Made by a program: the position numbers and the translations under genes. Positions 39,095-52,082 of a stretch of 64,000 nt of DNA are shown one piece after another (positions within the stretch are counted from its first letter, which is position 1; each line of letters begins with the position of its first letter). The stretch lies in the NCBI GenBank assembly GCA_029532625.1, contig JARFXM010000003.1:310001-374000 (forward strand), in the 5' to 3' direction. The DNA comes from Lomentospora prolificans. Its lineage: Eukaryota; Ascomycota; Sordariomycetes; Microascales; Microascaceae. The notes beneath the pieces are model-generated. The model was not told the DNA's origin and ran no database searches. It saw only the letters and a list, made by a program, of their open reading frames with translations.

Positions 39095-40177
39095 ATGGTT
39101 TCTAGGCTACCTCTCACCCTACTTCTTTTCAGTCTAGTCAGTTGTGGCCTCTCCCTTGACCAGAAGAAATGGACCCTCCTCAACTTTGAACGAAAGTGTG
39201 ACCACAAGACCTCGTCCTGCGATTATAGTTTCTTCATTAGCGAGGATGAGGGGAATATCTTTCCATGTAACTTCCACGTCGTCAGCATGCTACCGGACAT
39301 TGTTCCCGCGTCCAACTTGACGTTTTCCGGGATTCGTTGTTCCAACAGTAGCAAATACGATATTAATGTCGACCTCACCGACGGGGCGCGTGTCATCGTT
39401 ATGTCGATCGTCAAACCAGAGAAAGGAATTCTGGCCTACTTCAAGTACCCGCATGATGAGATCAATAAGGGAGACGATGCTAAGCCACAGACATCAGACG
39501 TGTATCCGTTAGTCCCACCGGAGAGCGACGAAGATCCATGGTTCAAGAGTCGAAAGGGAAATACAGGGGAGGATCCTCTCGCATATGCCGCTAGGTGGAA
39601 GCTGTTTTCCCCAATAAGGCGTACGTGTCCTCGATGTCCGAGTTTCTTACATTTCACATCTCTCATTAAAGAAGTCTTCGAGGAGTTAGGGCTATAATAA
39701 CTAATATTTACAGGAATTCGGGATGACGTCGGCAAAAACGTGCTCAATATGGCCTTCATGCTCCTAGCTGAGGACCATGGGGACATGATTTGCAACGTCC
39801 ACCTTACTTATCCTAAGGGTAAGAACGCGCAGACACACAGCTTTTTTCACGAAAAGTGCACCAACAACGATTGGTATGTGTCGTGGGGTTACGATGAGGA
39901 TAAAGATAGCGCTGTGATGACGGTCATCAAGTAGGTCTCCCCCCCGCGCTGCCTTCCTTTCAACACTCAATGGTGCGCACCGCCATCATGGAGCTGTTAT
40001 TGTGGCAGAAATGGCTATTGAAAAAAGGCTACAGAAGGCTAACTCTGGTGAATTGATAGTCCGAAGGGCGATCGACATGCCTGGTTTGGATGGGACGACG
40101 TCAACAAGCGAGACGAGCAGCTAGGAAGCAATGGCCCGGGTAAGACGGAGGCGAGGAAGCCTGAAGATGATCTCTAA
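39095..40177 (+). CDS. Small secreted protein, candidate effector
   Basis: Exons are 39095-39620, 39714-39930 and 40060-40177, giving 286 residues. The start is the first ATG; the open frame extends upstream to a TTG only. Residues 1-21 form a signal peptide (MVSRLPLTLLLFSLVSCGLS). The mature protein begins with a Cys-containing segment (RKCDHKTSSCDYSFFI, FPCNFHVV, IRCSNSS), then a middle Pro/Asp-rich linker, then a second Cys pair (ICNVHLTY, EKCTNNDWYVSWGYDE) and an aromatic C-terminal motif HAWFGWDDVN. There is no membrane helix or GPI-like tail. Similar small secreted proteins exist in plant- and insect-associated ascomycetes, but I cannot assign a function. It is the only recognisable gene between 33.3 and 43.1 kb, a setting often seen for secreted accessory proteins. 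Confidence 0.8.
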
Positions 40178-43134
40178 CCGGCCGCTGGCGTAGGAGTCTG
40201 TTAGGGTACCGTTTATTGAGATGAGCCTAATATCCCAAGGATATCGAGCCTGCTAGACATACAACTGTTACCATAGTCAAGACAACGATAGTAGGAAGGT
40301 ATCGTTCCTTCATCCATAGATCAACGGCTCACCCAAAACTGTTTACCCGAGTCAACCACAAACGCATACTCTTTACATCGACAACGGCCATTCTCTGTGT
40401 TTTGGGACCAACATTGTAGCAGAGTTCGGCAAGTCCCCTCGTTGATTTCCCATAAACTCGACCTGGTAAGGTGCCCTGGCCCTGGGAAAGCAGACATCAC
40501 TCGAAATCCCCCGTCCCCGAAATCCGCATACTTGCCGAGGTTGTACCATACTCGAGTAAATATTGAATTGATCCCCTCTCGCCTGTGCTATGTACTCGAG
40601 AGGATCGGAGGTGAAGTTTGCGCGTAGCCATGGGGTGGGGTGACACGACATTGATCCGGAGCTAAGAACCAACACACATCGACAAAGATGCATATTAGAA
40701 CCAACATGCCTCTTGGGGCCATGGAATTCAATATTGGCAAGACAGGTAAATTTTGGCGGCGATGGAGAGCTGCAATCGCGGTCGTTGTTTGGGACTTGGC
40801 CTCTACCTGTAGCGCGCTGTGGGACGCCGACTAGATTACGCAGCCTCCCAGCCGATGGCGTTATGGATATGTCTCTTGCTTTCATAGGCTTGGGGCATTA
40901 GGAACAGGTGAAGGAAAATTGTACAGGCTTTGAAGTGTGGAAGGACAAGATTGGAACCTATATGAAAATCATGGGGGCCATTTTCTTGGAAGCAATAGAC
41001 AATATCCGTTCCGACAACGCTACTCTTCTATCGTCGAGGCGAGGTCTTCACTGGAAGGTGGTTCACAAACAGGAGTTAGAACTGGTGTATATGCCGCTTC
41101 TATGTGCTGCTGAGCCAGGCGTAACAGGACGTAGGAAGTCGGTTATATCACTACGGTGAGATGCAAGACTCAAGCATCACGCCTAGCATCGTCGACGAGA
41201 AGCGCGATGATCATGCAAGACCGTGTGCAGATATCGAACATTTTTGTGGCAACCAGCTCGCTGAGTTGGAGCCAGCAACCCGATTTACCAACCGCTAATA
41301 GAAGGGTTCAAACTGCCGTACATCACACTAGTTTAAGATCCTGTGTGAAAGTTTTCAATCACGGCCCGTTGCATACATGAAAGCCGCCTCTCGTGTAGAG
41401 GACGATCGGTGCATGAAGGATTGGCTCGGTCGCTTATCCTGAGGTAGAAGGGGGGGGAAAACAGCCGCGAGAGTTTGAACTGTTCGCGGTTATGGTCAGT
41501 GCCACCGCAAGACCAGAGACGCAAGTTTGCCGTAAAAACGTGCGGGAGTGGCGGCCAGGATGGTCACAGAACGACCTTGCCTCTGGGTGGTCGGGGATTG
41601 GTTGCCATGGATTGGTTGCATCCTCCTTCACAGATACCAAAACTCCACAGCAATACAAGTACGAAGTAGAGAATTGGTGTGAAACGGCAGAAAGGTACAA
41701 GGGTGCTGGTAAGACGGGGACAGTGCGCTGGCGAGGAGCGTCACGGCGATATCCTCCTGCAAGTGCAAGTCCATGAAGAATTTCGCAAATGTTGGTCCCG
41801 CTTATGCGGGGGAAAGGACCCCATCAGTTGGTGGCGGCTAAGTGGCAGATATCATTGGCTGCTTGTTTATTCATCACCCCCAAGCCCGATATTTCTGGGC
41901 ATATCTGGAAGGGTACCAACCAGGGTCCATATTGATCCATCCATGAATTCTGGCCAGTTTACCAGGGGAGGATGGCCTTTCGGAGTGCCCTACACTACAT
42001 CGCTGGCTCTGGTCGTGATGCCTCATCTCTCTGGAAGGGTTGCAGATACTTCGTACACCTCTGCACAACTTCTGAGTAGAGCGGTGTTGGCTTCGCCAGT
42101 TGGGAGTTTTCCTTTCTTTTTGACTTTTTCATTTATTTCACCTCTCGAGTTTGATGCTTTGCTAGACACATAGTCTAAATTCTGGCAGGTTGGGGGCTGG
42201 CTGCGCTTATGCGTGCGCCTGCATTTGTGGACAGCTTGGGCCAACACGAGGCGACCACCGAGATGCCGCCGGGAGGCTGACACTTCTTGAGTTGAGCCGC
42301 GCCTTTGTCGGATGAAGTTGGGAAACAAAACGAAACACCAGTGCACGAGTAGTCAAGTTGCTGTTTTCTGCATCGTACGAGCAAGAAGGCGGGACGCTCT
42401 CATGCCAGGATTTGGTGCGAGACGAGCCGAATGGGCCCGGCCCCCAATTGTGGCCATGTTCCTCAACCCCATCACTCGCCATCCACTCGCACTTCTTCGC
42501 AAGGGTCGACCTGGGGTGTCAAGTACCCCGTACCTAAGTGCGCTCACCATTGGTTTTCTCCTTGGCTCTTCCAGTAGAAGAGGGAACCAGGGAATGAGAC
42601 TCCGGCATCAATGTGAACTTCAATGAACTTCATAATTACCCCTTTAGCCCCTGACACCTTTCTACGCTAGCTGGTTTAGGGAAAGAACAAAGGGTCGTCA
42701 CATTCGGAATTCCTGTACACTGTACTTTGTCATGTCTCCCCATCCCCATCCCCATCCCCATCCACCCATCCACGTCCGCGCCGCAAACATCGCCCCGCCT
42801 CTACGTATCAATCCCAACCTTACTTAGTTCCAAGCCTTCGACGTCAACTTTGTGTTCTCGTCCTCTCCATCCCGCCACTTCGTCTGCATCAACCCTCTCT
42901 ACCGCTTCGTGTTCTATATCCACCGATGAGCTACTAGCCCTGCTTTTGCGCATTAGTGTTCGGCGAACACGCGAAAGGCGCTTCTAAGCTTTGCGGGCTT
43001 GCGATTCGGTGAGAGGAAAGGCAAGGAAACCAAACCTGTGCGATCGGTTTAGGCCCAAAAACGACGGAGAGTCGGTCGCAAAAAGAAAAGCAGAAGAGAG
43101 AAACGGCGGCTCCGAGACTCCCGCGCTATTCAGG
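40178..43134. other. Intergenic tract upstream of the amidase gene
   Basis: About 3 kb with no gene I can support. The longest frame, 40373-40885 minus (170 codons from an ATG), is Cys/Pro/Arg-rich and resembles nothing. The last 400 bases form a pyrimidine-rich leader with a CCCCAT repeat near 42738-42762. Confidence 0.5.
42738..42762. repeat. (CCCCAT)n short tandem repeat
   Basis: Four tandem CCCCAT units lie in the C-rich leader region about 375 bases before the amidase start. A similar, shorter run occurs near 60001-60016. Confidence 0.8.
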
Positions 43135-46100
43135 ATGAGAATCGCTTGCTTGCAGTTCAATCCCCATTTGGGCGATGTCAACAACAACTTGACGAGGGCC
43201 GACCGGGTCCTGAGTCGAGCGAACCCTGAGAATTTGGACTTGATTGTCCTTCCTGAGATGGCCTTTACTGGTAAGTCTACGTACAAGATTAGCACGGCTA
43301 TTGTTTTTGTCCCCGCGATGGGCAGAGTGTGCCTTGATTGCATGCCAACAAGCCACGGGCAAATCCGGGGAAGTGGCGCGGTGCCTCATTCGCTGTCTCG
43401 ATACTTACCTTTCAAATCCTGCTACCAGGCTACAACTTCAAGGCGCTCTCCGAAGTTCACTCTTATCTCGAGCCCACCGGAGCTGGTATTTCGGCCTTAT
43501 GGGCGCGGACCACCGCCCTCAAGTACAACTGCCACGTTGTCGTCGGCTATCCGGAGAAGGCTGATGTCTCCCACAAGTGGCCGACCTCTCCCGAGTATTA
43601 CAACTCCGCCATCGTCATCGGCCCCGATGGGGAAGATGTAGCTAATTATAGGAAAACCCATCTGTATTACACCGACGAAACTTGGGCGCTTGAGGGAAAC
43701 CGGGGCTTCTATGGTGATCACATCACAGGCTTAGGCCAGACCGCAATCGGCATTTGCATGGATATCAAGTCAGTTTTCTTACTCCCTTCGCAACTTTCAT
43801 ATATATACAGTTCCGTTACTAACATCTAGCAGCCCTTACAAGTTCCAGGAGCCTTGGGACCGGTTTGAATTCGCGTACCACGTGCTCAACTCGGATGCAA
43901 ACCTGGTCATCGTCTCCATGGCCTGGCTCACCGTTGAGAGCCAGACTGAGTTTAGCACCCTTCCGCACGAGCCAGACATGAACACCCTTACGTACTGGGC
44001 CATGCGCATGGAGCCCGTCATCCGAGCCGAAATGAGTGACGAGATCATTTTCGTCTTTGCCAACCGATGTGGTTCAGAAGGCGGAGCCGTTTACGCAGGA
44101 ACCAGCGCCGTCCTCGGCGTCAAGGACGGCGAGGTGAACGTCTATGGAGTTCTCGGCCGTGGTGAAAAGAAAGTCCTCATTGCGGATACGAATCAACCGC
44201 CTGTTGCCAAGCTTGTCCTGGGTAACCAAGGTAGCTCCATCCGACCTACCGACTCGGCTACTGTGGACCCGACAATACCTCATATGGATGGCACTGCGGC
44301 CTCAGTAAGCCATCAACGTGAATACGAAGAGGTTCTGGCAGGTCCACGTCACGCGCGTCATGATCTGACAGCTAGCTGGGCCGCAACCCAAGTCGTGGAG
44401 CTGCCTCCATTGAGCCACCAGGAGTCCAAGGACTATAAGGATCTCAGGGACCACCCTAAGGAGCCTAGGAGCCGCCCGGAATCTAGAGGTCGCAAGGGGT
44501 CAAGGAACCGCAAAGAGTCCATCGACTACAAGGAGCCCAGGGACCGTAAGGAATCCAGGAACTACGAGTCTGGGGACCGCAGAGAATCTAGGGACCGTAA
44601 GGAGTCCGCCGACCATATGCAAAAAGCACGAGAAAGGACTCGAGAAAAGGACACGGAGAGGATATTTGTTTCAACACCAGTTAAATCTACCCCGGCATCT
44701 AATGGGGTTTTAAAGATCACGCATGAGTCGTCGCTAGGAAAGACGACCCCGCTAAAACTCACAATACCCGAAACGCCCTCGCGTACTTGGCAAAAAGCTG
44801 ACACTCCTATTTATCGGGCCACCGGAACACCCTTTCGCAAACGCTCCACTCTAGAATCAATGCCGGAATCAGGCCGCCAGTCTAGGCTTCCCGACTCTGC
44901 TGTTGTGGTTAGTGCTGTTGAGCCATCAATGTTAGGCAACGGACTGATCAGTCCTCAGGACTCAGCCCTGGGCCGCGCGACGCCCGACGTACTTGCCTCC
45001 CGTGCGTACCGGAAATCGTCGTCTCGGAAGTCGTCGCAGCCAAAGGACACAGATCCGCGGGCTTACAGATCCAACTCTAGACTCCAACCCGAACAGGGAC
45101 CCAAGCACAACATCGAAACGATAGAAGAAGACCCTTCCGGATTGACCAAGGCGAAGCTCGACGCGCGGTTCAAAGATGGCCCTGATGCTAGGGCACCGAG
45201 CGCCGCTCTACTCTCGTATTGGTTTGAGACGCTGCCAACGAGTTTGCCGGAGGTACCGGAAGCAGCCCCCATAGAGCCGAGGGCACCGTCGGTTTCCGTC
45301 GCCGAGTTTGAGAGGAAACGCGCGACTCCAGCTGCCACGCCAGCACCTATCGCAAATACCCCTAGCACCAAACCTGCTCCTACTGCTTCCGTTCAGTCCC
45401 ATGCGCCTGTCAGCATGTCGAGTATGGGCCATCATTGCCATCAATGCGGACAGGCCGTTAACAGCGAAAGAGACGCATCGAGGGCGCGCAGTCAGAGCTA
45501 CGTGTCCCTTGATAAGTCGAGCTCATCGGGAGCCAAGGAGGGTGTACATATGCAAGGAACGTCGGAACGATCACTCACTATGGAGACACAGAATAGCACC
45601 GCAGCGGCCGATGACGCTCTCCCGTTGTTAACTCCAATGGTGTACCAAGCTACGGCTAAAATTGAGATGAATTTGGACGATATCCCTTTCAAAGTGGATA
45701 TTGGTGAGATTGAGCAGCCTGACGAAACACCCCTTGCCCCGAAGTCGTTGGAGCTCAAGGGAGGTACAGAAAAATCTATGGAGAGTATTGCGAAGGAGAC
45801 TATGGAAAAGGCTACGGAGAATACTCCAGAAGAGGTACAGGCAAAGGCCGCAGAAGAGGCCGCCGCCGAAGTGCAAGCAAATTTGGAACCCGTTGAGGAA
45901 TCACAGCGGGAGGTTCCTACGGTTCTGCATGTCCCTCAGAACAACGATGTTCGTCTTGACGGCGACGGCAAGGTCAACGAGCCGATAGAGCTCCCTACTG
46001 TAACAGCTACAGAGGTAAAGGTAGCAACGAATGCGGAGACACAACAAGAACAAGAGTTCGATCCGATGGCGCCAAGGACAAGAGTTGTTCCTCCCTCAGT

Positions 46101-46158
46101 TAAGGGGCTAGAGAAGCCAGCTGTGGTCATTGTGAGACCCACCAGCGTTTACTGGTAA
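43135..46158 (+). CDS. NTA1: Protein N-terminal amidase (Nta1-like) with a long disordered tail
   Basis: Exons are 43135-43270, 43429-43768 and 43833-46158, giving 933 residues. Nta1 converts N-terminal Asn and Gln to Asp and Glu, marking proteins for the Arg/N-degron pathway. The nitrilase triad is visible: Glu in LPEMAF near 41, Lys in YRKTHLYY near 121, and Cys in GICMD near 156. The block NPYKF..PWDRFEFA, the conserved substrate-side segment, follows. The amidase ends near residue 330. The remaining 600 residues are low-complexity, with RDRKESR-type charged repeats around 400-450, a lone HHCHQCG pair, and Ala/Glu/Pro-rich stretches. Yeast Nta1 is only about 450 residues. The third exon has a tandem TAGCAG acceptor; using the first AG adds one Ser. 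Confidence 0.88.
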
Positions 46159-49100
46159 AGGGTTGGACAAGGAAACGGAAACCGAACTTGGGGTGTACAT
46201 ATGGAACGAGACGCGACATTATGTGCACATGAGGAAAAGCATCAGGGCCGCCACTCCGTCCCACACGTTGGGCAATGGGCATATCATGATTGGGTTGGGG
46301 CGTTCTCTGGGCATAGCGCCTTTGGAGTTATTGTTAGTGTCTTGTCGGCTAAGTGGTCGTTTGTAGATAGGAATACCCATCTTTCCCCAACATATATATA
46401 TATATATATCTTACACTAGCTTGTCAACTTGAGCGCCCTCCTTCCTACGACCCTCAGTTGATATCGTGGTTTCCGAAGGCTTCTCGGATATGCGCAACTG
46501 AGTTCCAAGAAGCTATGCTGCGTAGCACTTCTTCTGTCTAAAGCCCTGCTCATCATCCCTAGAAGCCGTGTTGGGAGATACGGCAAAGGCTAGTCACGGT
46601 GGTGCTGGTGATACGGATCCGCGCTTTAAGTCAACCTGTTCCTTAGCTGGCTCCTCAACTTCGCTACACGCAACGATTTTTGTGATTCCATGCTATTTGC
46701 AGTGTATATAGAGAACGGGATGTGATTGTTACCTTGGAACACCAGATTGAAAGGCTTCCTACCTGGCTAGGGCCATTGTGAAATGGCTCTCCGAAAGTCT
46801 TACACAAGCTTACGCGTGGAAAGTAGAATCCGGAAATCACGAAGCAAAGCACCATGGTCTAACAAATCCAATCCCCCGCAAGTAGCAGCCGGATCCTTCC
46901 CACTGCAGGTGAAAGCGAATGGGTGGGCGTCCAACGGCTAGCTCGTGAAGAAGGATCAACGTTCGATGTTGGATCTTCATGACTCCACCCCTCCAACGTG
47001 ATACCATACCCTTGTTCTGCCACTCGCAGGGGCACTATTTTCATGCCAGGCACCCGAAGGGCTTTTTTCTTTTTTTTCTTCTTCTTTCCTTTGCTCAGGA
47101 ACGTCCGAAATGCCGAAAGGCTCGCGAAGCGCCGGGAGTAACCCGGATCGGGCAATAGCAAGTGGAGGAGTAGGTAGCATGTATGGATTGGGAGGTGGGC
47201 GAGAGCACTGGTGGTGTGGGAAGAAGCTAACGCTTGTGTTAGGTGCTGGAACCGGGGGTTTGGGACGGGCGCTTGGAAGGCCGGGTGTATTAGAAGGTGA
47301 GGGAAGGGTTCGGACGACGACAGGTTTTTTTGGTTTGGCTTTGGTATGGAAAAGTTCAACTACGAGGTGATGATGCGACGCAAGCGGTTCTATGGGAAGT
47401 TTGGTATTGAGGAATGCGGATGTTTCCTAGTGCTTCCCGGCGAGGCGCTTGGAAGACAAAGACAACCAACACCGAATCTATCCGTAGAAATGAAGCCAAA
47501 GACAGACAATCGTCGGCATGGTATCACGAAGACTATAATGGGCGACTCTGCCCTGCAGGAGATATTGAACGACGTGCATGGCAGATGGGCGGCGAACGGT
47601 GAGGCCATTGTCGGGGCCCGATAGCAATCTCCGCGAGCGGTTACTGGCTCAGGACTACTACGATTTGGGAACGAATTGGGAAGCAATGTGAGGGTATTCA
47701 CACAATAGGAAGGTTGAGGTGTCCGAATGGGGTGGGCGTACACCAAGAGTTTGTTTATTCTCTGTTCTTTGCCGAGAGTCGGAGTCATTGGTGTTGGTTC
47801 GGCGGAGGCGATTCGGTGTTGGTGGGCAACAACGGAGATGGAGAAGCTCGATAGAACGCGGACTTGAGAGTGTGCATGACGCATGACACGGGCTGGCAAT
47901 ATGAAGTCGGTACATGTACTTGCAGAATGCCTGGGCATGGGAAATGAATGGCGGTCTCTTGCAGAGATCAGATGTATCCTGTACATACCAGCGCTATGAG
48001 TGCCGGGCGCTTACTTGCATACTTGTAACTCCAGAGGAAAGACAGACGGACTCAGAGTGAGGGGAGTGAGGGGGAATCAAAGAAAGCAGGAGCAACGGAC
48101 AGGGGGCAGTCGAAGTCGAAGCGAACAAAGCAAGAGCGGAAGGAAAAGAAAAAAAAAAGAAAAGGAAAACCCATGCTTCTCGACGGAAGAATCGAACGAT
48201 TGATGACACGCGGCGACAATCGACAATGCCGATCCAACAGCAAACTGACTGACCAATGTCCCCTTCTTCGCGTCGTTGTTCTGTTCGTCAATCTGACTGG
48301 CCATAGCACGAAATGGCCTCTCCTAAATCAACCCGAATGATGGGCTTGGCCTTGAATCTTCAATAATAAGCTATCGAGTACGAAATTGATCAAGCCACCG
48401 AAGATGACGGATGACCCACTGAATACCACGAGGCCAATAGCTTCAATGCCCCAATTGGAGCTGGATTTTACCCCTCAAGTCGACTGACGAAATTCAATAC
48501 TAGGTCGGGGCCAACCATCCATGCATGTCAGGGCGGAGGGGCCATCTTCATAGGGTCGAGAAATGGACCCCAACTGGGTCCGGCCCGGCCATCTTTTTCG
48601 ACCCCAATAAAATGGAGGCCAACCAGCAGTACGAATGTGCAAGTATGTGTACTGGTAGGTGTGCACTGGTATGGACGCCAGCAGGGCAGCGCTGGCTGTG
48701 AGACGAGACCCAGGCCAGGCGGAGAAGGGCCAGCCTGGCGAGGTGGAATGGAAGACATACTCGAGCCAGCCGGCCTTTGGCCTTTGCCAGCGGGGGCGCA
48801 ATCCAGCGCAAACTTGCTCCTCATGTCCTTGCAGCCCTTGCCTGGCTGGCATTCGGAATCCCTTCACCAACAAAGCAGAAATCCCGCCTTTTCAACGCCC
48901 TCTCTTTCTCGCCCCATCACTCACTCACATCCCAAAGAACGCCAGGGAAACACCCCGGTTCGTGCAAGCAAACCCTTGCGCATCGGCAACCGTCCCGCCC
49001 TCATTGGCCCGAACCCATGTCGCCCATCACCTCCGGACTGGCCATTCACATCCCGCAGCTTCGAGTATCAACCCCAAACCAGACCCCGGCCCCCCTCTCC

Positions 49101-50521
49101 TTGGCCAGCTTGGACCAACCACAGACCTGTATAATAGTAGGAGCTCAGATCCCGACCCATCGAACTCTGTTTGGCTCGAGCACGGCACGGGAAAATCCAG
49201 CAACCCTGGTCGTAAACCCCCCACCCCCGTCACGCACACTTGATGCTTGTTGCCCGTGTCCCCCACAGCGAGCCAATCAGCACCCGACGCTAGGTGACGG
49301 ATCTGCAAGGTGCTCTGTGTTCACCGTGGTTTCCCACCTCGTCCTTATTTCTTGGCGTCGAACCCTTTCTGGGCTTACGGGCGCGTAGACTGGGTGGATG
49401 AATGGTGAATTGCGCAGGTCCCTATGCTGGTGCTGGGGAAAGGTGTGGTGGTAGGTGAGTGGGAGCTATGAGAGAAGAGAGAGAGAGCGAGTGAGAGAGG
49501 GCATGAATGAGAGGGAACAAGTGGATGTGACGGTAAGTCAAGTCCGTACTGCCGTGTTAACATGCAGTACACCCATGTGTGCACTCTCTTTCCTAAAGGA
49601 CAGGTAGCGAGGGTTACCTCGAGCTTGAATGGCATGTTTCTTCTGTGCCGAGAGCGCTTCTTCCAAGGCGCTTCCTCGCCGAACCTGTGTGATATTGTTT
49701 CCCCTCAGACTCTCATCACCAAATCCAAGACCACTTCGGCGCGAAAAGAACCGTCTCCGCTCTTATCTTCTCTCGCCTACATCTCCTCCGAACAACCTGA
49801 AGAGCAAATAGGATCGGGCTAGCCTTACATGTATTGACTCCCGAAACCGTCTTGATTCATTTCCCAAGACGACGCCATTCCCACATTCCCAAGGAACCAG
49901 ACCAGCGTCTATTACTACCTTTGTCCCCCATCCTTCGCCCCCTTGCCGAGCATCCCGTATGTGAAGGCTGATATATATCTGCAACTTGACGCTTTTCCGA
50001 CGTTTCACACGCTTCTGCAGGTTCCTTTCGTTTTTTTTTTTTCTTTCACTTGCGTCCTTAGCCGGAATTCCACCGTTGGGAACGGACCAACCTGCGGATA
50101 GCGACCCTTCAGCATTCCTTTTTATCTCTTGGCCCCTCCAACCCGGCTCCCCCTTCTCCCGACCTCTCGACCTCTCTCCTCTCTTCCTCCTGGCTATCGT
50201 AGGCTTTTGACTGTCATAGAATCTAGCATTGATACAGGAGTGGAGAGCTGGCTCTTCTTCCTGTGTACCTACCATCCGTCGTTAAACTCGCCTCCCCCGC
50301 CTGGCGACCTATCACTCGACCCGTTTGTGCGACCCAGGTGAAAAGAGCCGGACCACACCCGCCTTGGATTGAAAAGCCCGCGACTCTACCCCGGATGACC
50401 TGAGAGGCCGGGGAAGAGCTCCTAGGATTTTTCCTTCGTTTTTATTTCCCGCCCTTCCTTAACACGCCCTTTTCAAAAACTCCGGAAAAAAACCACAAAA
50501 TCGGCGGAGAAACGATCCACA
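46159..50521. other. Intergenic tract between the amidase gene and 12-Cys paralogue B
   Basis: About 4.4 kb without a supportable gene. Open frames (46859-47359 minus, 47390-47986 minus, 48777-49388 plus, 49763-50275 minus) overlap each other on both strands and have no recognisable motifs. An AT run lies at 46392-46409 and GGCTGG/CCAGCC words cluster at 48640-48850. The final 700 bases are a strongly pyrimidine-rich leader for paralogue B. Confidence 0.5.
46392..46409. repeat. (AT)n microsatellite
   Basis: About nine AT units lie roughly 240 bases downstream of the amidase stop codon. Confidence 0.85.
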
Positions 50522-52082
50522 ATGCGTCTAACAAGAGTAGCCGCCCTCGCGGCCCTCATCTTCCAAACCTCCAATGTCAGCGCCCTTCGCGTCGCCACGG
50601 GCTCACCATGCTCCAGCAAATGCGGCAACGTCTTGGACTCGACGACGGGCGAAAACATGGTCTGCGACCAGAACGCGTACTCGAGTGGCGACGGCCTAGT
50701 GTTCAAGAATTGCGTGAGCTGCGAGGCGAGGAGCTCGTACGTGACCGAGGGCGCCAACGGCAAGGAGTCGGACTTGCAATGGATGGTGTACAACTTGCGC
50801 TATGCGACGGCGACTTGCCTTTACGGATTCCCGGATGACCATGCTGCTTCCAACCCTTGTCTTACATCGTGAGTGGTTCTTCATTTTCCCAGTTCCGATT
50901 TTCCCGGGGTAAAAGGAAAGGGTGGGCGATTTGCTAACGAGGTCTCGGTAGTCCTGCTTGCGGACCTCTCAAGTCGGCGGTGGCTTTTGAGGATTTGGCG
51001 GCCAATGTGTCGACGTATGATTACTGCGCTGCGTGGCAGCCTCTGCAGCTACCAAAATGCCTTTCTTGCCTGTCTATCGGTGGTGAAAACCACTTCCTAC
51101 GAAACTGTACGTGTAAACCTTATTTGTCTTTTACAAAGGGGCGAACTCTCAAGTCTAACATGGCAACATAGACCTCACCGTTCTCGGCGCAGCCTGCGAA
51201 CAGCAACCCGTCGCCGGCAAAGTCGTCGGCCTCGAAGGCGACATCTTCTCCGACGACATCGTCAACGCCACAAACCCCACCTCCATCCCCACTCTCTCCC
51301 CAGACTACTTCAAAGAAGGGCCCTTTGGTCTCGGCGCCAAAGTCGGCGTAGCGCTCGGCGGCCTCGCCTTCCTCCTCATCGTCGCTGGCTTCCTCATCGT
51401 ATGCATCGGCAAGCGCAAGCGCCGCGCCTACCTCCGGCAGATGGAGTCGGGCCCCGCCGGCGGCAGCCCCTCGTTCCCGCACGGGCACAAGAGCTGGGCG
51501 GGCAAGCTCGGCGGTAGCGGTAGTGGCGGCGTCATCCCGTCGTCGTTTTCGGGAAACGGGGGTAGCTCCTCTGCGGCCGCGGCTTCGGCGTCGAGGGGCC
51601 TCCACGACGACACGCCCATGAGCCAGAAGCCTTTGCGCGGGTGGGACGATTCGCCTTTGAGCGCCGCGACGGAGAAGGCGTTCCCTAGGTACTTTTCGCC
51701 GTACTCGTCGCAGTTTAGCAGCCCGGTCAGCGCTAGCGAGACACCACATATGCCGTGGCCGCCTGGTGGTCCTCTTGTGGGCCACCAGCAGTACCAGCAG
51801 CAGCCGCAGCGTGTCCACGAGATTGGACTTGCGTTGGGTGGCGACGATAGCAGCATCGAGGCGCCGTCGCCTGCCAAGGGCAAGGGGCGCGCCGGCGATG
51901 ACGGGTTCCCGCTTGATGGGTTCCATGAGGAGGATGTGTACGGGGTGGGGAGCACGTCGCACTACGGGAGCAGGGTGGAGGCGCCAGTGTTGCAGCATCC
52001 TGGGTATGGGAGGTCAAGCGAGAGTTTGCCGAGGAGGTATCAGTTGACGGCAGAGGATGCGAGGAGAGGTGATGCGTTTTAG
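50522..52082 (+). CDS. 12-Cys ectodomain single-pass membrane protein, paralogue B
   Basis: Exons are 50522-50868, 50952-51106 and 51172-52082, giving 470 residues. A signal peptide of about 21 residues precedes LRVATGSPCSSKC. The 12 cysteines follow the same order and context as paralogue A, including W-x2-YNLRY, CLYGF, PAC-GPLK and GAACEQQPVAG. The membrane helix is at about 222-247, followed by GKRKRR. The tail of about 220 residues is rich in Gly, Ser and Pro and ends in a PRRYQLTAEDARRGDAF segment; paralogue A also ends with a PRYQ motif. The second intron sits after FLRN in phase 1, matching A and C; the first intron (CLTS|PACG) is private to this copy. The function is unknown and a sensor role is inferred. 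The cytosolic tail has no enzyme motif. Confidence 0.87.

Noticed and set aside
40373..40885. 170-codon minus-strand open frame starting at an ATG
   Set aside because: It has no domain, no splice context and a composition rich in Cys, Pro and Arg without hydrophobic core patterning. I could not support it as a gene.
46859..50275. Several 100-200 codon frames on both strands between the amidase gene and paralogue B
   Set aside because: They overlap one another, lack motifs, and reflect the GC-rich, purine/pyrimidine-biased sequence rather than coding.
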